Source: Frateuria_A sp051900415 (lineage in GTDB: Bacteria > Pseudomonadota > Gammaproteobacteria > Xanthomonadales > Rhodanobacteraceae). From it: a stretch of 64,000 nt of DNA. The notes below the pieces were generated by a model. It saw only the letters and a program-made list of their open reading frames with translations. It was not told the DNA's origin and did not search any database. Positions 25,591-33,556 of this stretch are shown in pieces. Location: contig NZ_JBHZGL010000007.1 of NCBI RefSeq assembly GCF_051900415.1, positions 124,001-188,000 of the forward strand. Reading direction: 5' to 3'. The translations under genes were made by a program, and so were the position numbers. Position 1 is the first letter of the stretch. The number at the start of each line of letters is the position of its first letter.

Positions 25591-26250
25591 ATGTCGTCCG
25601 CAGCCCTGGCTTCATCCCGCACGCACGCCCAGCCCGATCTGGTCCGCATCACCGCGCTGAGCGCGGCGATGGCCGTCAACCTCACCGTATTCATCGCCGC
25701 CACCCGGCCGTTGCCGCCACCGGCCCTGCCGCGCCTGGAGGCGCCATCGCTGAGCGCACGCTTCATCCCGCCCAAACCCAAGCCCGTCGAGACACCGCCG
25801 CTGCCGGCCATCCTGCCGATCACGCGGCACACACCCGTGCGCGTGGCGCCGCCCATCGCCACCACGCTGCACATCAGCGACGAAGGCACCGTCGCGGCGC
25901 CCACGATCCACGTGCCCACGATCGCGCCACCGGCGGTGGGATCGACGCCATTCACCGTGCCGGGCGAGCCAATCGAAGCCAGCCTGGCCTACCGCAGCGC
26001 GCCGCTGGTCTTTCCTGCCCAGGCGATCCGCCAGCACATGCACGGCACCGTGCTGCTGCGCGTGCTGGTGGATGAAGCGGGCAAGCCGGTGGACGTGATC
26101 GTCGAGCGGAGCAGCGGCTACGCGCTGCTCGACCGCAGTGCGCGCGCGCAGGTGCTGGCGGGCTGGCGCTTTCAGCCGGCCAGCGTGGATGGCCACGCGG
26201 TGCGTGCGTGGGCGCGCGTGCCGGTGAGTTTCGAGCTGCGCAAGCTGTAA
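25591..26250 (+). CDS. Energy transducer TonB-family protein
   Basis: 219 residues from ATG 25591 (CAGGAGG upstream). One N-terminal membrane helix (ITALSAAMAVNLTVFIAA), a Pro-rich linker (PPKPKPVETPPLPA), and a TonB C-terminal domain (YRSAPLVFPAQAIRQHMHGT, VLLRVLVDEAGKPVDVIVER, AQVLAGWRFQPA, GHAVRAWARVPVSF). No ExbB/ExbD genes are adjacent. It is divergent from the DUF992-like gene. Confidence 0.85.
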   Translation: MSSAALASSRTHAQPDLVRITALSAAMAVNLTVFIAATRPLPPPALPRLEAPSLSARFIPPKPKPVETPPLPAILPITRHTPVRVAPPIATTLHISDEGTVAAPTIHVPTIAPPAVGSTPFTVPGEPIEASLAYRSAPLVFPAQAIRQHMHGTVLLRVLVDEAGKPVDVIVERSSGYALLDRSARAQVLAGWRFQPASVDGHAVRAWARVPVSFELRKL

Positions 26251-26338
26251 AAAGCCGCCCAGCGTCGCGCACTGAAGGGTTACGACTGCTTAACGGCGCC
26301 CATGCTCCACTGGGCGCCGTTCTTCGTACGGTCCTGCC

Positions 26339-26908
26339 ATGGCAAACCACAGGCAAAGCTTGAAGGCGCTGCGCCGTATCGCGCTGGCGCACTGCCGAGG
26401 GGAGCACCCCGACCTGGCCGCCCTCGCCCGCGAACTGGGCAGCGTGGTCCGCCTCCATACGGACGGTTTCACCGCATTGGCCACGCGCGTACGCACCGCC
26501 GGCGGCCCGCGCATCCGCCCGCTGCGGACCGGTAGCGCGCAACTACAGTTGCTGCTGATCGCCTGGCCGGCCAACCACGTCTCCGCGCTGCACGACCACG
26601 GCGCGCGCTGGGGCCTGGAGATCCCGCTGCACGGGGCGATGGAAATCGAGGCCTGGCGCCGCCAGAGCGACGGCGGCGAACCGCTGGCGCACGGGCGCCA
26701 CTGGCTTGGCCCGGGCGACGCGTTGTGGTTCGACGCCGACCAGTCGCGCCTGCACCGCTGCCGCAATCTTTCCGGGCGCGAAGTCGCGCTCAGCCTGCAC
26801 CTTTTCGGGGGCGCCCCGGGCGCAGGCCTGGCCTATGCCCCGCCCTCCTCCACCCGGCAGCGGATGCCCCCCTCGCGACCGGCCATCGCCGGACCGCTGC
26901 CGGGCTGA
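26339..26908 (+). CDS. Cysteine dioxygenase-like cupin protein
   Basis: 189 residues. The cupin core WPANHVSALHDHGARWGLEI (iron-ligand HxH) with PLHGAMEIEAW, and a later His (SRLHRCRNLSG) supplying the third ligand, match the thiol dioxygenase/cysteine dioxygenase family, which uses Fe(II) and O2 to oxidise a thiol to a sulfinate. It is followed 23 bases later by an FAD/NAD(P)-binding protein, so they form an operon. Cysteine versus 3-mercaptopropionate specificity cannot be told. Confidence 0.82.
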   Translation: MANHRQSLKALRRIALAHCRGEHPDLAALARELGSVVRLHTDGFTALATRVRTAGGPRIRPLRTGSAQLQLLLIAWPANHVSALHDHGARWGLEIPLHGAMEIEAWRRQSDGGEPLAHGRHWLGPGDALWFDADQSRLHRCRNLSGREVALSLHLFGGAPGAGLAYAPPSSTRQRMPPSRPAIAGPLPG

Positions 26909-26931
26909 GCGCCGACCACCGGAGAGTCGCC

Positions 26932-28335
26932 ATGTTCCGACGGGTCGCCATCGTTGGCGGCGGAGCCGCCGCCGTCGCCCTCCTCACCGAACTGGTCGAT
27001 CGCGCCAGTGCACCGCTGCACCTGGACTGGTACACCGGCGGCGCCGCGCACCCCGGGCGGGGCATCGCCTACGGGACGACCTCGCCGCACCACCTGCTCA
27101 ACGTGCGCGCTGCCACCATGGGCATGTTCTCGCGCCGGCCGCGCGGCTTTCTGGACTACGCCCAGCGCGTCGACCCGCAGGTCGCCGGCACCGATTTCCT
27201 GCCGCGGCGGCTGTACGGCGACTACCTGGAAGACGAAGCGGCAAACGCCCTGGCGCGGTCGCGCAGCCGTGGCGTGGACGTGCGCGTGGTGCCGTTCGCG
27301 GCCGATGCGCTGGTCCCCGAGATCGACGGCGTCACGGTGATCCAGGGCGAGCGCGCCAGTCGTGTCGATGCCGCGGTGCTGGCCGTCGGCGCATTGCCGG
27401 TGCGGCCACTCGCCGGCGTCGAGGCCTCGCTGCTGGCAGAACAACGCTACATCATCGACCCGTGGGCCTTCTTGGCGTCGGCCGAGGCGCACGCGCCACC
27501 GCGCGAAGTCGCGCTGGTCGGGCTGGGCCTGAGCGCGGTCGACGTCTTGCTGGAACTGGCCGATCGCTGGCCGGACACGCACTTCACTGCGGTTTCGCGC
27601 CACGGCCGCCTGCCGGCGGCTCACCTGCCGGTGTCGGCCGTGCCGGACGACGACGGCGGCGCGCTGGTCGATGCCATGCACGACGCGCCCGAAATCCGCC
27701 GCTGGCTGCACCTGTTGCGCGAGGCGATCGCCGCCGGCGACGACTGGCGCGTGGTGATCGACAGCCTGCGCCCGTCCACCCATCAACTGTGGGAGGCGCT
27801 GCCGCTGGCCGAACGCGCACGCTTCCTGCGCCACGCCCGCTGGGCGTGGGAACGCGCCCGCCACCGCATGCCGCCACAAGTCGAGCGGCAGGTGCTGGCG
27901 CTCGAACGCGAAGGACGGCTCAAACGGGTCAGCGGCCGCGTCACCGCCGCCCGGCCAAGGGACGGGCGCGTCGAACTGGAGGCGTGGCACGCCGGGGCCA
28001 GCTCGACGCTGCTCGCGGACCTGGCAATCCAGACCATCGGCCTGGACACCGACGTGCGCAACACGCTGCACCCGCTGATGCGCCAGATGGTCACCAACGG
28101 CCACGTCACGCCCGATCCGCTGGGCCTGGGCTGCCAGGCGACGCTGGATGGTCACCTGTGCCGCGACGGCACGCCGTGGCCAAGGCTGTTCGGCATCGGC
28201 AGCCTCATGCGCGGCGCGCGCTGGGAATCGATCGCGATGCCCGAGATCCAGCTGCAGGCGCGCATGCTGGCGTCGCAGATGCTCGAACCGGTCGCCGCGC
28301 CTGCACGGCGGCGACTCGCGTCGCAGGCCGGTTGA
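26932..28335 (+). CDS. FAD/NAD(P)-binding protein (monooxygenase/reductase-like)
   Basis: 467 residues from ATG 26932 (GGAGAG upstream). Rossmann FAD motif RRVAIVGGGAAAVALLTEL at the N-terminus, PGRGIAYGTTSPHHLLNVRA typical of the FAD-NAD(P)-binding family (PF13454-like), and a second dinucleotide motif VALVGLGLSAVDVLLEL. Partner of the upstream dioxygenase-like gene. It may handle a sulfur or amine substrate; the reaction is unknown. Confidence 0.83.
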   Translation: MFRRVAIVGGGAAAVALLTELVDRASAPLHLDWYTGGAAHPGRGIAYGTTSPHHLLNVRAATMGMFSRRPRGFLDYAQRVDPQVAGTDFLPRRLYGDYLEDEAANALARSRSRGVDVRVVPFAADALVPEIDGVTVIQGERASRVDAAVLAVGALPVRPLAGVEASLLAEQRYIIDPWAFLASAEAHAPPREVALVGLGLSAVDVLLELADRWPDTHFTAVSRHGRLPAAHLPVSAVPDDDGGALVDAMHDAPEIRRWLHLLREAIAAGDDWRVVIDSLRPSTHQLWEALPLAERARFLRHARWAWERARHRMPPQVERQVLALEREGRLKRVSGRVTAARPRDGRVELEAWHAGASSTLLADLAIQTIGLDTDVRNTLHPLMRQMVTNGHVTPDPLGLGCQATLDGHLCRDGTPWPRLFGIGSLMRGARWESIAMPEIQLQARMLASQMLEPVAAPARRRLASQAG

Positions 28336-28401
28336 AGGCGCCAGGCGGGCTTGAGCCCACCATGCGACTCGTCGCGAAAGGCAGTGGGCTGAAGTCCTAC
28401 G

Positions 28402-28770
28402 TCACTTGCGTCGCGCGGCCCACTCGCTGGCCATCCAGGCGAGCCCGATGCCGACCGCCACGCCGGCCAGCTCGCACAGCACGCGCGTGCCCAGGCCATC
28501 CGGATCGTGCAACTCCGCCAGCTTCGCGCGCAGCAACTGCACCGATTGCAGGCGCGCGTAATTAAAGTAGAAGAGATCCGCCAGATCCCCACTGCCGGCG
28601 AGTGCGACGCCCAGCACGTAGGCCCAGGCCATCTGCGCGCCATGGCTCCAGGCCTCGCGCGTACGCCAGCGGAACAGCAGAAAGAGCAACGCACCGACCA
28701 CCGCTGCGATGAGGCCCGCCTGCAGCCCGCCGATCCAGCCGTAGCCCATCCAGGATTGGTCGTAATGCAT
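28402..28770 (-). CDS. Small membrane protein
   Basis: 122 residues from ATG 28770. Three predicted helices: WIGGLQAGLIAAVVGALLFLLF, MAWAYVLGVALAGSGDLADLFYF and VLCELAGVAVGIGLAWMASEW, with a charged middle loop. No family recognised. Convergent with the FAD-protein gene and divergent from pncA. Confidence 0.7.
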   Translation of the reverse strand: MHYDQSWMGYGWIGGLQAGLIAAVVGALLFLLFRWRTREAWSHGAQMAWAYVLGVALAGSGDLADLFYFNYARLQSVQLLRAKLAELHDPDGLGTRVLCELAGVAVGIGLAWMASEWAARRK

Positions 28771-28894
28771 TGCTGTCCGCCATGGTTGGACACGCATTAT
28801 GCCGGGTGCGCGACTGCCGCTGCGCGTGGCCACGCATTCCCCTTCCCCCATGTCCGGGCGGCGGAGGCTTCCGGCGACCCACTACACTTTCCCG

Positions 28895-29536
28895 ATGAGC
28901 CACCCGACCCATCCGTCCGATACCGCGTTGATCCTCGTCGACGTGCAACCGGACTTCATGCCCGGCGGGCCGCTGGCCTGCCACGAGGGCGACGCCATCG
29001 TGCCCGGCATCGACGCCCTGCTGCGCGCGCGCCGCTACCACCACGTGGTCGCCACGCAGGACTGGCACCCGCGCGAGCACGTCTCCTTCGCCGCCAACCA
29101 TGCGGATCAGGTGCCGTTCGCGCAGATCGCCCTGCATGGCCACCCGCAGACCCTGTGGCCGGTGCACTGCGTCGCCGGCACCCCGGGCGCGGCGTTGCAC
29201 CCGGCGATCGATTGGACACCGCTGGACCTGATCGTGCGCAAGGGCACCGACCCGGCGGTTGACTCCTACAGCGCCTTTCGCGAAAACCACGGCCCTGGCG
29301 GCACGCGTCCGCCGACCGGCCTGGCCGGCTGGCTGCGCGAGCGCGGCGTGGCCGAGGTGCACGTGTGCGGGTTGGCGCGCGACGTATGCGTGCTGTGGAC
29401 GGTGCAGGATGCGCAGGCGCTGGGCTTCCGCGCGCACATGCTGTGGGAGCTGACGCGCCCGGTGACTCCCGCGAGCGATGACGCCACCCGCGCGACGCTT
29501 GGCTCCCTCTCCCCTCCGAGGAGAGGGTTGGGGTGA
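28895..29536 (+). CDS. pncA: Nicotinamidase, C-terminus replaced by repeat sequence
   Basis: 213 residues. Catalytic triad D16 (LVDVQPDFM), K116 (VRKGTD) and C165 (LARDVCV), plus the metal site D56/H58/H62 (TQDWHPREH): all catalytic residues of nicotinamidase/pyrazinamidase are present. It converts nicotinamide to nicotinate for NAD salvage. From base 29501 (residue 203) the reading frame enters the composite repeat, giving a GSLSPPRRGLG tail and a repeat-encoded TGA, in place of the usual ALxxMxxAG ending. The enzyme is probably still functional because the core is intact. Confidence 0.88.
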   Translation: MSHPTHPSDTALILVDVQPDFMPGGPLACHEGDAIVPGIDALLRARRYHHVVATQDWHPREHVSFAANHADQVPFAQIALHGHPQTLWPVHCVAGTPGAALHPAIDWTPLDLIVRKGTDPAVDSYSAFRENHGPGGTRPPTGLAGWLRERGVAEVHVCGLARDVCVLWTVQDAQALGFRAHMLWELTRPVTPASDDATRATLGSLSPPRRGLG

Positions 29537-29847
29537 GGGGCCGGGGCTCGCGGGGGTGCCTGCGAGAGCGGTGTCTTGCCTGTCGTTCTTGCGCGGCCTC
29601 CCCGCGACTGGGCTCGCCTGCCGCGGGCTTCCGATCGCCTGTCGGCGCTCGGGTTACTTTCTTTGCTGGCCCGAAGAAAGTAACCAAAGAAATGGCCGGC
29701 TAAGCCCGGTGAGGGATAAGGGCTAGGTGCCGCCTCGCTTTGCTTGGTCAGTCGCCTGCTCTTAGAGGAGCTGCCGCCGCTTTGCCGCGGGCGCTCGGGA
29801 GCTGAGGCAAGAGGGCTTGCGCGTTTGGGTGCAGGAGCGCCGCACGT
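29501..29847 (+). repeat. Composite repeat unit 1 (347 bp)
   Basis: Starts GGCTCCCTCTCCCCTCC (a CTCTCCCC palindrome), then GTTGGGGTGAGGGGCCGG, GGGCTCGCCTGCCGCGGGCT, the hairpin GTTACTTTCTT...AAGAAAGTAAC (about 29653-29683), TAAGCCCGGTGAGGGATAAG, GCTCTTAGAGGAGCTGCCGC and GAGCTGAGGCAAGAGGGCTT. It overlaps the 3' end of pncA. It has no internal gene; apparent frames here repeat from copy to copy. Confidence 0.9.
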
Positions 29848-30195
29848 GGCTCCCTCTCCCCTCCGGGGAGAGGGTTGGGGTGAGGGGCCGGTGCTCGCGG
29901 GAATGCCCGCAGGAGCGATGTGTTGCTTATCGTTCTTGCGCGGCCTCACCGCGACTTGGCTCGCCTGCCGCGGGCTTCCGATCGCCTGCCGGCGCTCGGG
30001 TCACTTTCTTTGCTGGCCCAAAGAAAGTAACCAAAGAAATGGCCTGCTAAGCCCGGTGAGGGATAAGAGCTAGGTGCCGCCTCGCCTTGCTTGGTCAGTC
30101 GCTTGCTCTTAGAGGAGCTGCCGCCGCTTTACCGCGGGCGCTCGGGAGCTGAGGCAAGAGGATTTGCGCGTTTGGGTGCGGGAGCGCCGCACTTT
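29848..30195 (+). repeat. Composite repeat unit 2 (348 bp)
   Basis: Directly abuts unit 1 in the same orientation and repeats the same order of blocks with scattered substitutions (for example ACTTTCTTTGCTGGCCCAAA and AGCTAGGTGCCGCCTCGCCT). The tandem junction is seamless, each unit beginning with the CTCTCCCC palindrome. Confidence 0.9.
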
Positions 30196-30378
30196 GCTCC
30201 CTCTCCCCTCCGGGGAGAGGGTTGGGGTGAGGGGCCGGGGCTCGCGGGAATGCCCGCAGGAGCGCCGCCTTCGCGTGGTGGGTCGCCTGCTCTTAGAGGA
30301 GCTGCCGCCGCTTTACCGCGGGCGCTCGGGAGCTGAGGCAAGAGGGCTTGCGCGTTTGGGTGCAGGAGCGCCGCACGT
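30196..30378 (+). repeat. Composite repeat unit 3, internally deleted (183 bp)
   Basis: Third direct copy, which lacks about 165 bp (the GGGCTCGCC, hairpin and TAAGCCCGGTGAGGG blocks). GAATGCCCGCAGGAGCG is joined almost directly to GTCGCCTGCTCTTAGAGGAG. The end block GAGCTGAGGCAAGAGGGCTT and GGAGCGCCGCACG are intact. Confidence 0.88.
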
Positions 30379-30557
30379 GGCTCCCTCTCCCCTCCGGGGA
30401 GAGGGTTGGGGTGAGGGGGCGCGCTTGCGGGAAAACCGCCGCTTTCACAATGCGGCGGGATGTTTCGCACGGCCGACTTGTCGGGCGACTCCCGATCCCT
30501 CACCCTGCCCTCTCCCGGAGAGGAGAGGTTCACGCGCGGCGCTTCGCTTGCCGTCCC
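30379..30557 (+). repeat. Terminal repeat fragment and flanking palindrome
   Basis: A fourth CTCTCCCC palindrome (30379-30419) ends the array. A diverged inverted copy (CCTCACCCTGCCCTCTCCC, then GGAGAGGAGAGG) is at ~30498-30529. No gene is evident between the array and the CPXCG gene. Confidence 0.75.
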
Positions 30558-30746
30558 TCAAGCCTCGTTCTCGCCCGACACAGTCGCCCGCGGCTCGCCC
30601 TCCCGGTCCACGCTGACGTGCACGCCGATCGGACGGCAGCACACCGGGCAGTCCTCGATATAGGCCTGTTCGCCGGCCGAGCCATCGAGCAGCAGCTCGA
30701 TCCGCTCGCCGCAGTAGGGGCAGGACACGTCAGCGGGGGTCAGCAT
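30558..30746 (-). CDS. CPXCG motif-containing cysteine-rich protein
   Basis: 62 residues. A zinc-ribbon-like pair, CPYCGERIELLLDGS...CPVCCRPIGVHV, supplies four metal-binding cysteines (plus one extra), as in the small CPXCG family. There is no further domain. It lies 34 bases downstream of the PIN gene in the same direction. Confidence 0.87.
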   Translation of the reverse strand: MLTPADVSCPYCGERIELLLDGSAGEQAYIEDCPVCCRPIGVHVSVDREGEPRATVSGENEA

Positions 30747-30780
30747 GAGTCACCTCGCCAGAGCCGATGGGCCCGCGCTT

Positions 30781-31233
30781 CTACATGCGCACGCGGAGCG
30801 CCGGAGAAGCGTGCTGCAGCGACCATTGTTCCGGCGTGAGGATCGCAAAGCCGGCATCGCGCAGCGTTCGTCGCCCGAGCTTCAGCAAGGCGCTGTCGCG
30901 GCTGAGCAACCAACGTGCACCAGCCGCGGCGGCGAGCGTCAGGAATTTCTGGTCGTCGGGGTCGGCGCAACGTGGCAGGGGGGCATCGCACGGGAGGGTG
31001 GGCAGCGCGCGCACCCTTTGGTCGAACGCCAGCACGGCGCGCTCGCGCCCGGCCCCGTCCAGTGCGAGTTGCGGATAACCCAGCACGGCCAGCCATTCGG
31101 CGCGGCAGTCCACGGCGGTCACCGCCTCGACGGCGCCACTGGCGAGGGCGGCGGCTAGCCCCGCGCAGCGCGGGTCATCGAACACGAACAGGTCCAGGCA
31201 GACGTTGGTGTCCAGCACCACGCGCGGCGGCAC
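30781..31233 (-). CDS. PIN-domain protein (COG1569-like putative ribonuclease)
   Basis: 150 residues from GTG 31233, chosen because a TGAGGTGA Shine-Dalgarno lies five bases upstream. PIN fold: RVVLDTNVCLDLFVF (first acid), VDCRAEW, CADPDDQKFLTLAAAAGARWL (central acids) and LLSRDSALL (last acid). These acids bind Mg2+ in PIN RNases such as VapC. No antitoxin-like gene is next to it. The start falls just after the HAD gene stop, so they are coupled. Confidence 0.82.
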   Translation of the reverse strand: MPPRVVLDTNVCLDLFVFDDPRCAGLAAALASGAVEAVTAVDCRAEWLAVLGYPQLALDGAGRERAVLAFDQRVRALPTLPCDAPLPRCADPDDQKFLTLAAAAGARWLLSRDSALLKLGRRTLRDAGFAILTPEQWSLQHASPALRVRM

Positions 31234-31243
31234 GACCGTCACC

Positions 31244-31975
31244 TCAGGGCGCAGCAAGCGATGCTGCCGCCCGTTCGCCAAGACGCGCCACCGCAGCCGG
31301 AATACCGGCCGGCCCGTCCACGCTGATCAGGCGTTCCTCCTGGCCGCTCAGGCCCGTCTCCAGCTCGTGCGCCCAGGTCACGTGGTAGGGCATGTGCACG
31401 CCCCAGCCGCCGAGCCCCAGCACCGGCTCGATGTCCGAACGCAGCGAATTGCCGACCATCGCGAACTGCGCCGGCGAAAGCTCGAACTCGCCCAGCACGC
31501 GGCGGTAGGTGCGCTCGTTCTTTTCCGACACGATCTCGATGCGGCCGAACAGGTCGGACAGGCCCGACTCGGCGACCTTTTTCTCCTGATGGAACAGGTC
31601 GCCCTTGGTGATCAGCACGATCGCATACCGCGCGGCCACCGCCTCGACTGCCTCGCGGATGCCGGGCAGCAGCTCGACCGGATGCTCGAGCACCGTCTTG
31701 CCCAATTGCACGATGCGATGGATGTCGCGCGCCTCGATGCGCGCGTCGGTCATGGCGATGGCCGTTTCGACCATCGACAGCGTCATGCCCTTGGCGCCAT
31801 AGCCAAACAGCTGGAGATTGCGCCTTTCGGTCGCCAGCATGCTCGCCTGCACCTGGCTGTCGGTGACGTCGATGTAGCGGGCGAGGAGGGTCTGGAATTC
31901 GGCGCCGGCGGCCTGGTAGTAGCCCTCGCTGTGCCAGAGCGTGTCGTCGCCGTCGAATCCGATCAGTTCGAGCAT
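31244..31975 (-). CDS. HAD-family hydrolase
   Basis: 243 residues from ATG 31975. HAD motif I IGFDGDDTLWHSEG with the nucleophile D and acid/base D; motif II LITKG; motif III/IV region VSEKNERTY and MVGNSLRSDIEPVLGLGGWG. This is a cytosolic phosphatase of the HAD superfamily; the substrate is unknown. It is the first gene of a HAD-PIN-CPXCG cluster. Confidence 0.88.
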   Translation of the reverse strand: MLELIGFDGDDTLWHSEGYYQAAGAEFQTLLARYIDVTDSQVQASMLATERRNLQLFGYGAKGMTLSMVETAIAMTDARIEARDIHRIVQLGKTVLEHPVELLPGIREAVEAVAARYAIVLITKGDLFHQEKKVAESGLSDLFGRIEIVSEKNERTYRRVLGEFELSPAQFAMVGNSLRSDIEPVLGLGGWGVHMPYHVTWAHELETGLSGQEERLISVDGPAGIPAAVARLGERAAASLAAP

Positions 31976-32039
31976 GGGTGCGGGCCGTGGTGGGAGCTGC
32001 CCATTCTCCCACGCACGGCGCACACGTGGCCTCAGGACG

Positions 32040-32195
32040 TCAGTGGAAGACGCCCAGCAACCAAAGCACGATCACGATCACGATGATCAGGCCCAGGCCT
32101 CCGCTGGGGCCGTAGCCCCACGAGCGCGAGTAGCCCCAGGTCGGCAGGCCGAGCAGCGCGAGGATCACCAGGATGACCAGGATGGTAATCAGCAT
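32040..32195 (-). CDS. DUF3309 family small membrane protein
   Basis: 51 residues from ATG 32195 with AAGGAG six bases upstream. Sequence: LITILVILVILALLGLPTWGYSRSWGYGP (first 20 shown in part), then GLGLIIVIVIVLWLLGVFH. Two hydrophobic helices around a YSRSWGYGPSGG loop are the exact DUF3309 pattern. The function is unknown, often stress-associated. Confidence 0.9.
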   Translation of the reverse strand: MLITILVILVILALLGLPTWGYSRSWGYGPSGGLGLIIVIVIVLWLLGVFH

Positions 32196-32466
32196 GTAGG
32201 ACTCCTTGCCGTTGAGGGTGCTTGCATCGTGCGCGCCACACCCGTTCAGGGCGTGTGAGCCGGCGGAGCGGGAAACGTGCAGACGCTGAACAGCCGGCGA
32301 CCCCCTTGCGGCGAAGGTTGCGGAAGAGTGAAACGGACGCGAATGGCAAATGATCCGCCGCCGACGGGCGTCCGAATTCCTGAGACAGCGGCCGACTATC
32401 GTTCCCGGGCCTCGCGGTCCTCCGCCGCGGGTATCCGATCTGCTTGGCAGTGGCTCGGTTTTTCAT
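32196..32466. other. Intergenic region, possible small-RNA locus
   Basis: No convincing protein gene in this ~270-base stretch. It is GC-rich at its DUF3309 end. A strong forward-strand terminator closes it at 32467-32501 with no forward coding sequence before it, which suggests a short non-coding transcript, or readthrough protection for the convergent neighbours. Confidence 0.4.
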
Positions 32467-32501
32467 GGCCGCGTCCTTAGTGCAGGACGCGGCCTTTTTT
32501 T
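32467..32501 (+). terminator. Strong intrinsic terminator, forward strand
   Basis: GGCCGCGTCC (32467-32476), loop TTAGTGCA, GGACGCGGCC, then T7. On the reverse strand only A residues follow, so it can terminate only forward transcripts. Neither flanking gene is forward. Confidence 0.85.
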
Positions 32502-32510
32502 GCCAGCGTT

Positions 32511-32885
32511 TCAGGCGCCCACGCGCTGGCGCACCGCGTCCATGTCGCGTACCGGCCGCAGCTCGATCGCACCGATGCGTGCCCACGGGAAGTCTTGCGC
32601 GATGCGCATGGCGTGATCGAGGTCGTCCGCCTCGATCAGGTTGAAGCCGGCCAGGTATTCCTTGGTTTCCGCGAACGGTCCGTCGAACACCGTGGTGCGC
32701 TGCTGGCGCACGCGGAACGAGCGGGCGGTCGCGGGCGGCTCGAGCTGTTGCGAGTCGAGCACGCAGCCCTGTGCGCGCAATTCGTCCGCGTGCGCCAGGC
32801 AGCCGCGCATGAGCGTGTCGAACTCGCCATCGGGCAGGGCCTGCAGCAGGGCGTCGTCGACGTACACCATCATCAGGAACTTCAT
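32511..32885 (-). CDS. YciI family protein
   Basis: 124 residues. The YCII/DGPF fold: KFLMMVYVDDALL at the start, TTVFDGPFAETKEYLAGFNLIEADDLDHAM in the middle, typical of YciI-like proteins related to muconolactone isomerase. The function is unknown; relatives often sit next to sigma-factor genes, but none is nearby here. Confidence 0.9.
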   Translation of the reverse strand: MKFLMMVYVDDALLQALPDGEFDTLMRGCLAHADELRAQGCVLDSQQLEPPATARSFRVRQQRTTVFDGPFAETKEYLAGFNLIEADDLDHAMRIAQDFPWARIGAIELRPVRDMDAVRQRVGA

Positions 32886-32946
32886 GGGCGGCTTCCGGCG
32901 AGTTGGGGACGGCCGATTATGGCCGGCCCCGCCACGCCGTGCAGCC

Positions 32947-33492
32947 TCAGTGCAGGCGTGCCACCACCTGCTTGCCCAGCGCCAGCACGGCTGGGCGCAA
33001 CGTGGCCGGGTCGCGGTCGTCCACGCGCAGGTTGATCTGGCCCTGGTAGGCGCCCACGCGCAGCTTGAGACCGGCCGCCCCTTCGGCTTCGGCGAGGAAG
33101 GCCTCGTCGCCCAGCCCGGGCACCGGCGTGACGCTGATGCCGCGGCCGGTGAAATCCTCGCGGTGCGCGGCCAGCGCCTGGCCGGCCTGTTCGGGCGAGG
33201 CCATCCGGGTGAAGTCGATCAGCAGCTTGGTACGGTAGTCGCCCGGCTGCGGCTGGTGCAGGTACGAACACATGCCACCCGCGCCCGCCTTCTGCTCGGT
33301 AACGGTGTCGGCACCGTTGGCCTGCAGGATGGCGGCCACGTCGGCCACCGGCATCAGCTGGCACAGGTCCAACGGCTGGTCGGCCATCGCAGGTGCGGAC
33401 GACCTGCTGGCCGTCGTATCGGTGGCCTGGTCATGCGACGAGCAGCCGGCCAGCAGCAGGCCGCCCAGCAGAACCATCTGGAAACGTCTCAT
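32947..33492 (-). CDS. Lipoprotein of unknown function
   Basis: 181 residues from ATG 33492 (GGGGAGAAG upstream). Lipoprotein signal ending LLLAGCSS (lipobox LAGC). The mature part contains LCQLMPVADVAAIL and GAGGMCSYLHQ, a paired-Cys layout like DUF3558, then Asp/Arg-rich strands. It is probably an outer-membrane or periplasmic lipoprotein. Confidence 0.75.
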   Translation of the reverse strand: MRRFQMVLLGGLLLAGCSSHDQATDTTASRSSAPAMADQPLDLCQLMPVADVAAILQANGADTVTEQKAGAGGMCSYLHQPQPGDYRTKLLIDFTRMASPEQAGQALAAHREDFTGRGISVTPVPGLGDEAFLAEAEGAAGLKLRVGAYQGQINLRVDDRDPATLRPAVLALGKQVVARLH

Positions 33493-33556
33493 CGAGGCTT
33501 CTCCCCAAGCCGCACGTCGCGGCCGGGCGATCATAGACGGACGCATGCCGGACAAG

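Noticed and set aside
23690..30530. Direct repeats considered as a CRISPR array
   Set aside because: The units are ~348 bp, seamless and without unique spacers, so this is not a CRISPR array; there are no cas genes.
29478..30616. Several 60-150-codon frames in the repeat array, such as one with LLLEELPPL
   Set aside because: They repeat from unit to unit because they are translations of the composite repeat, and have no start or conservation as proteins.
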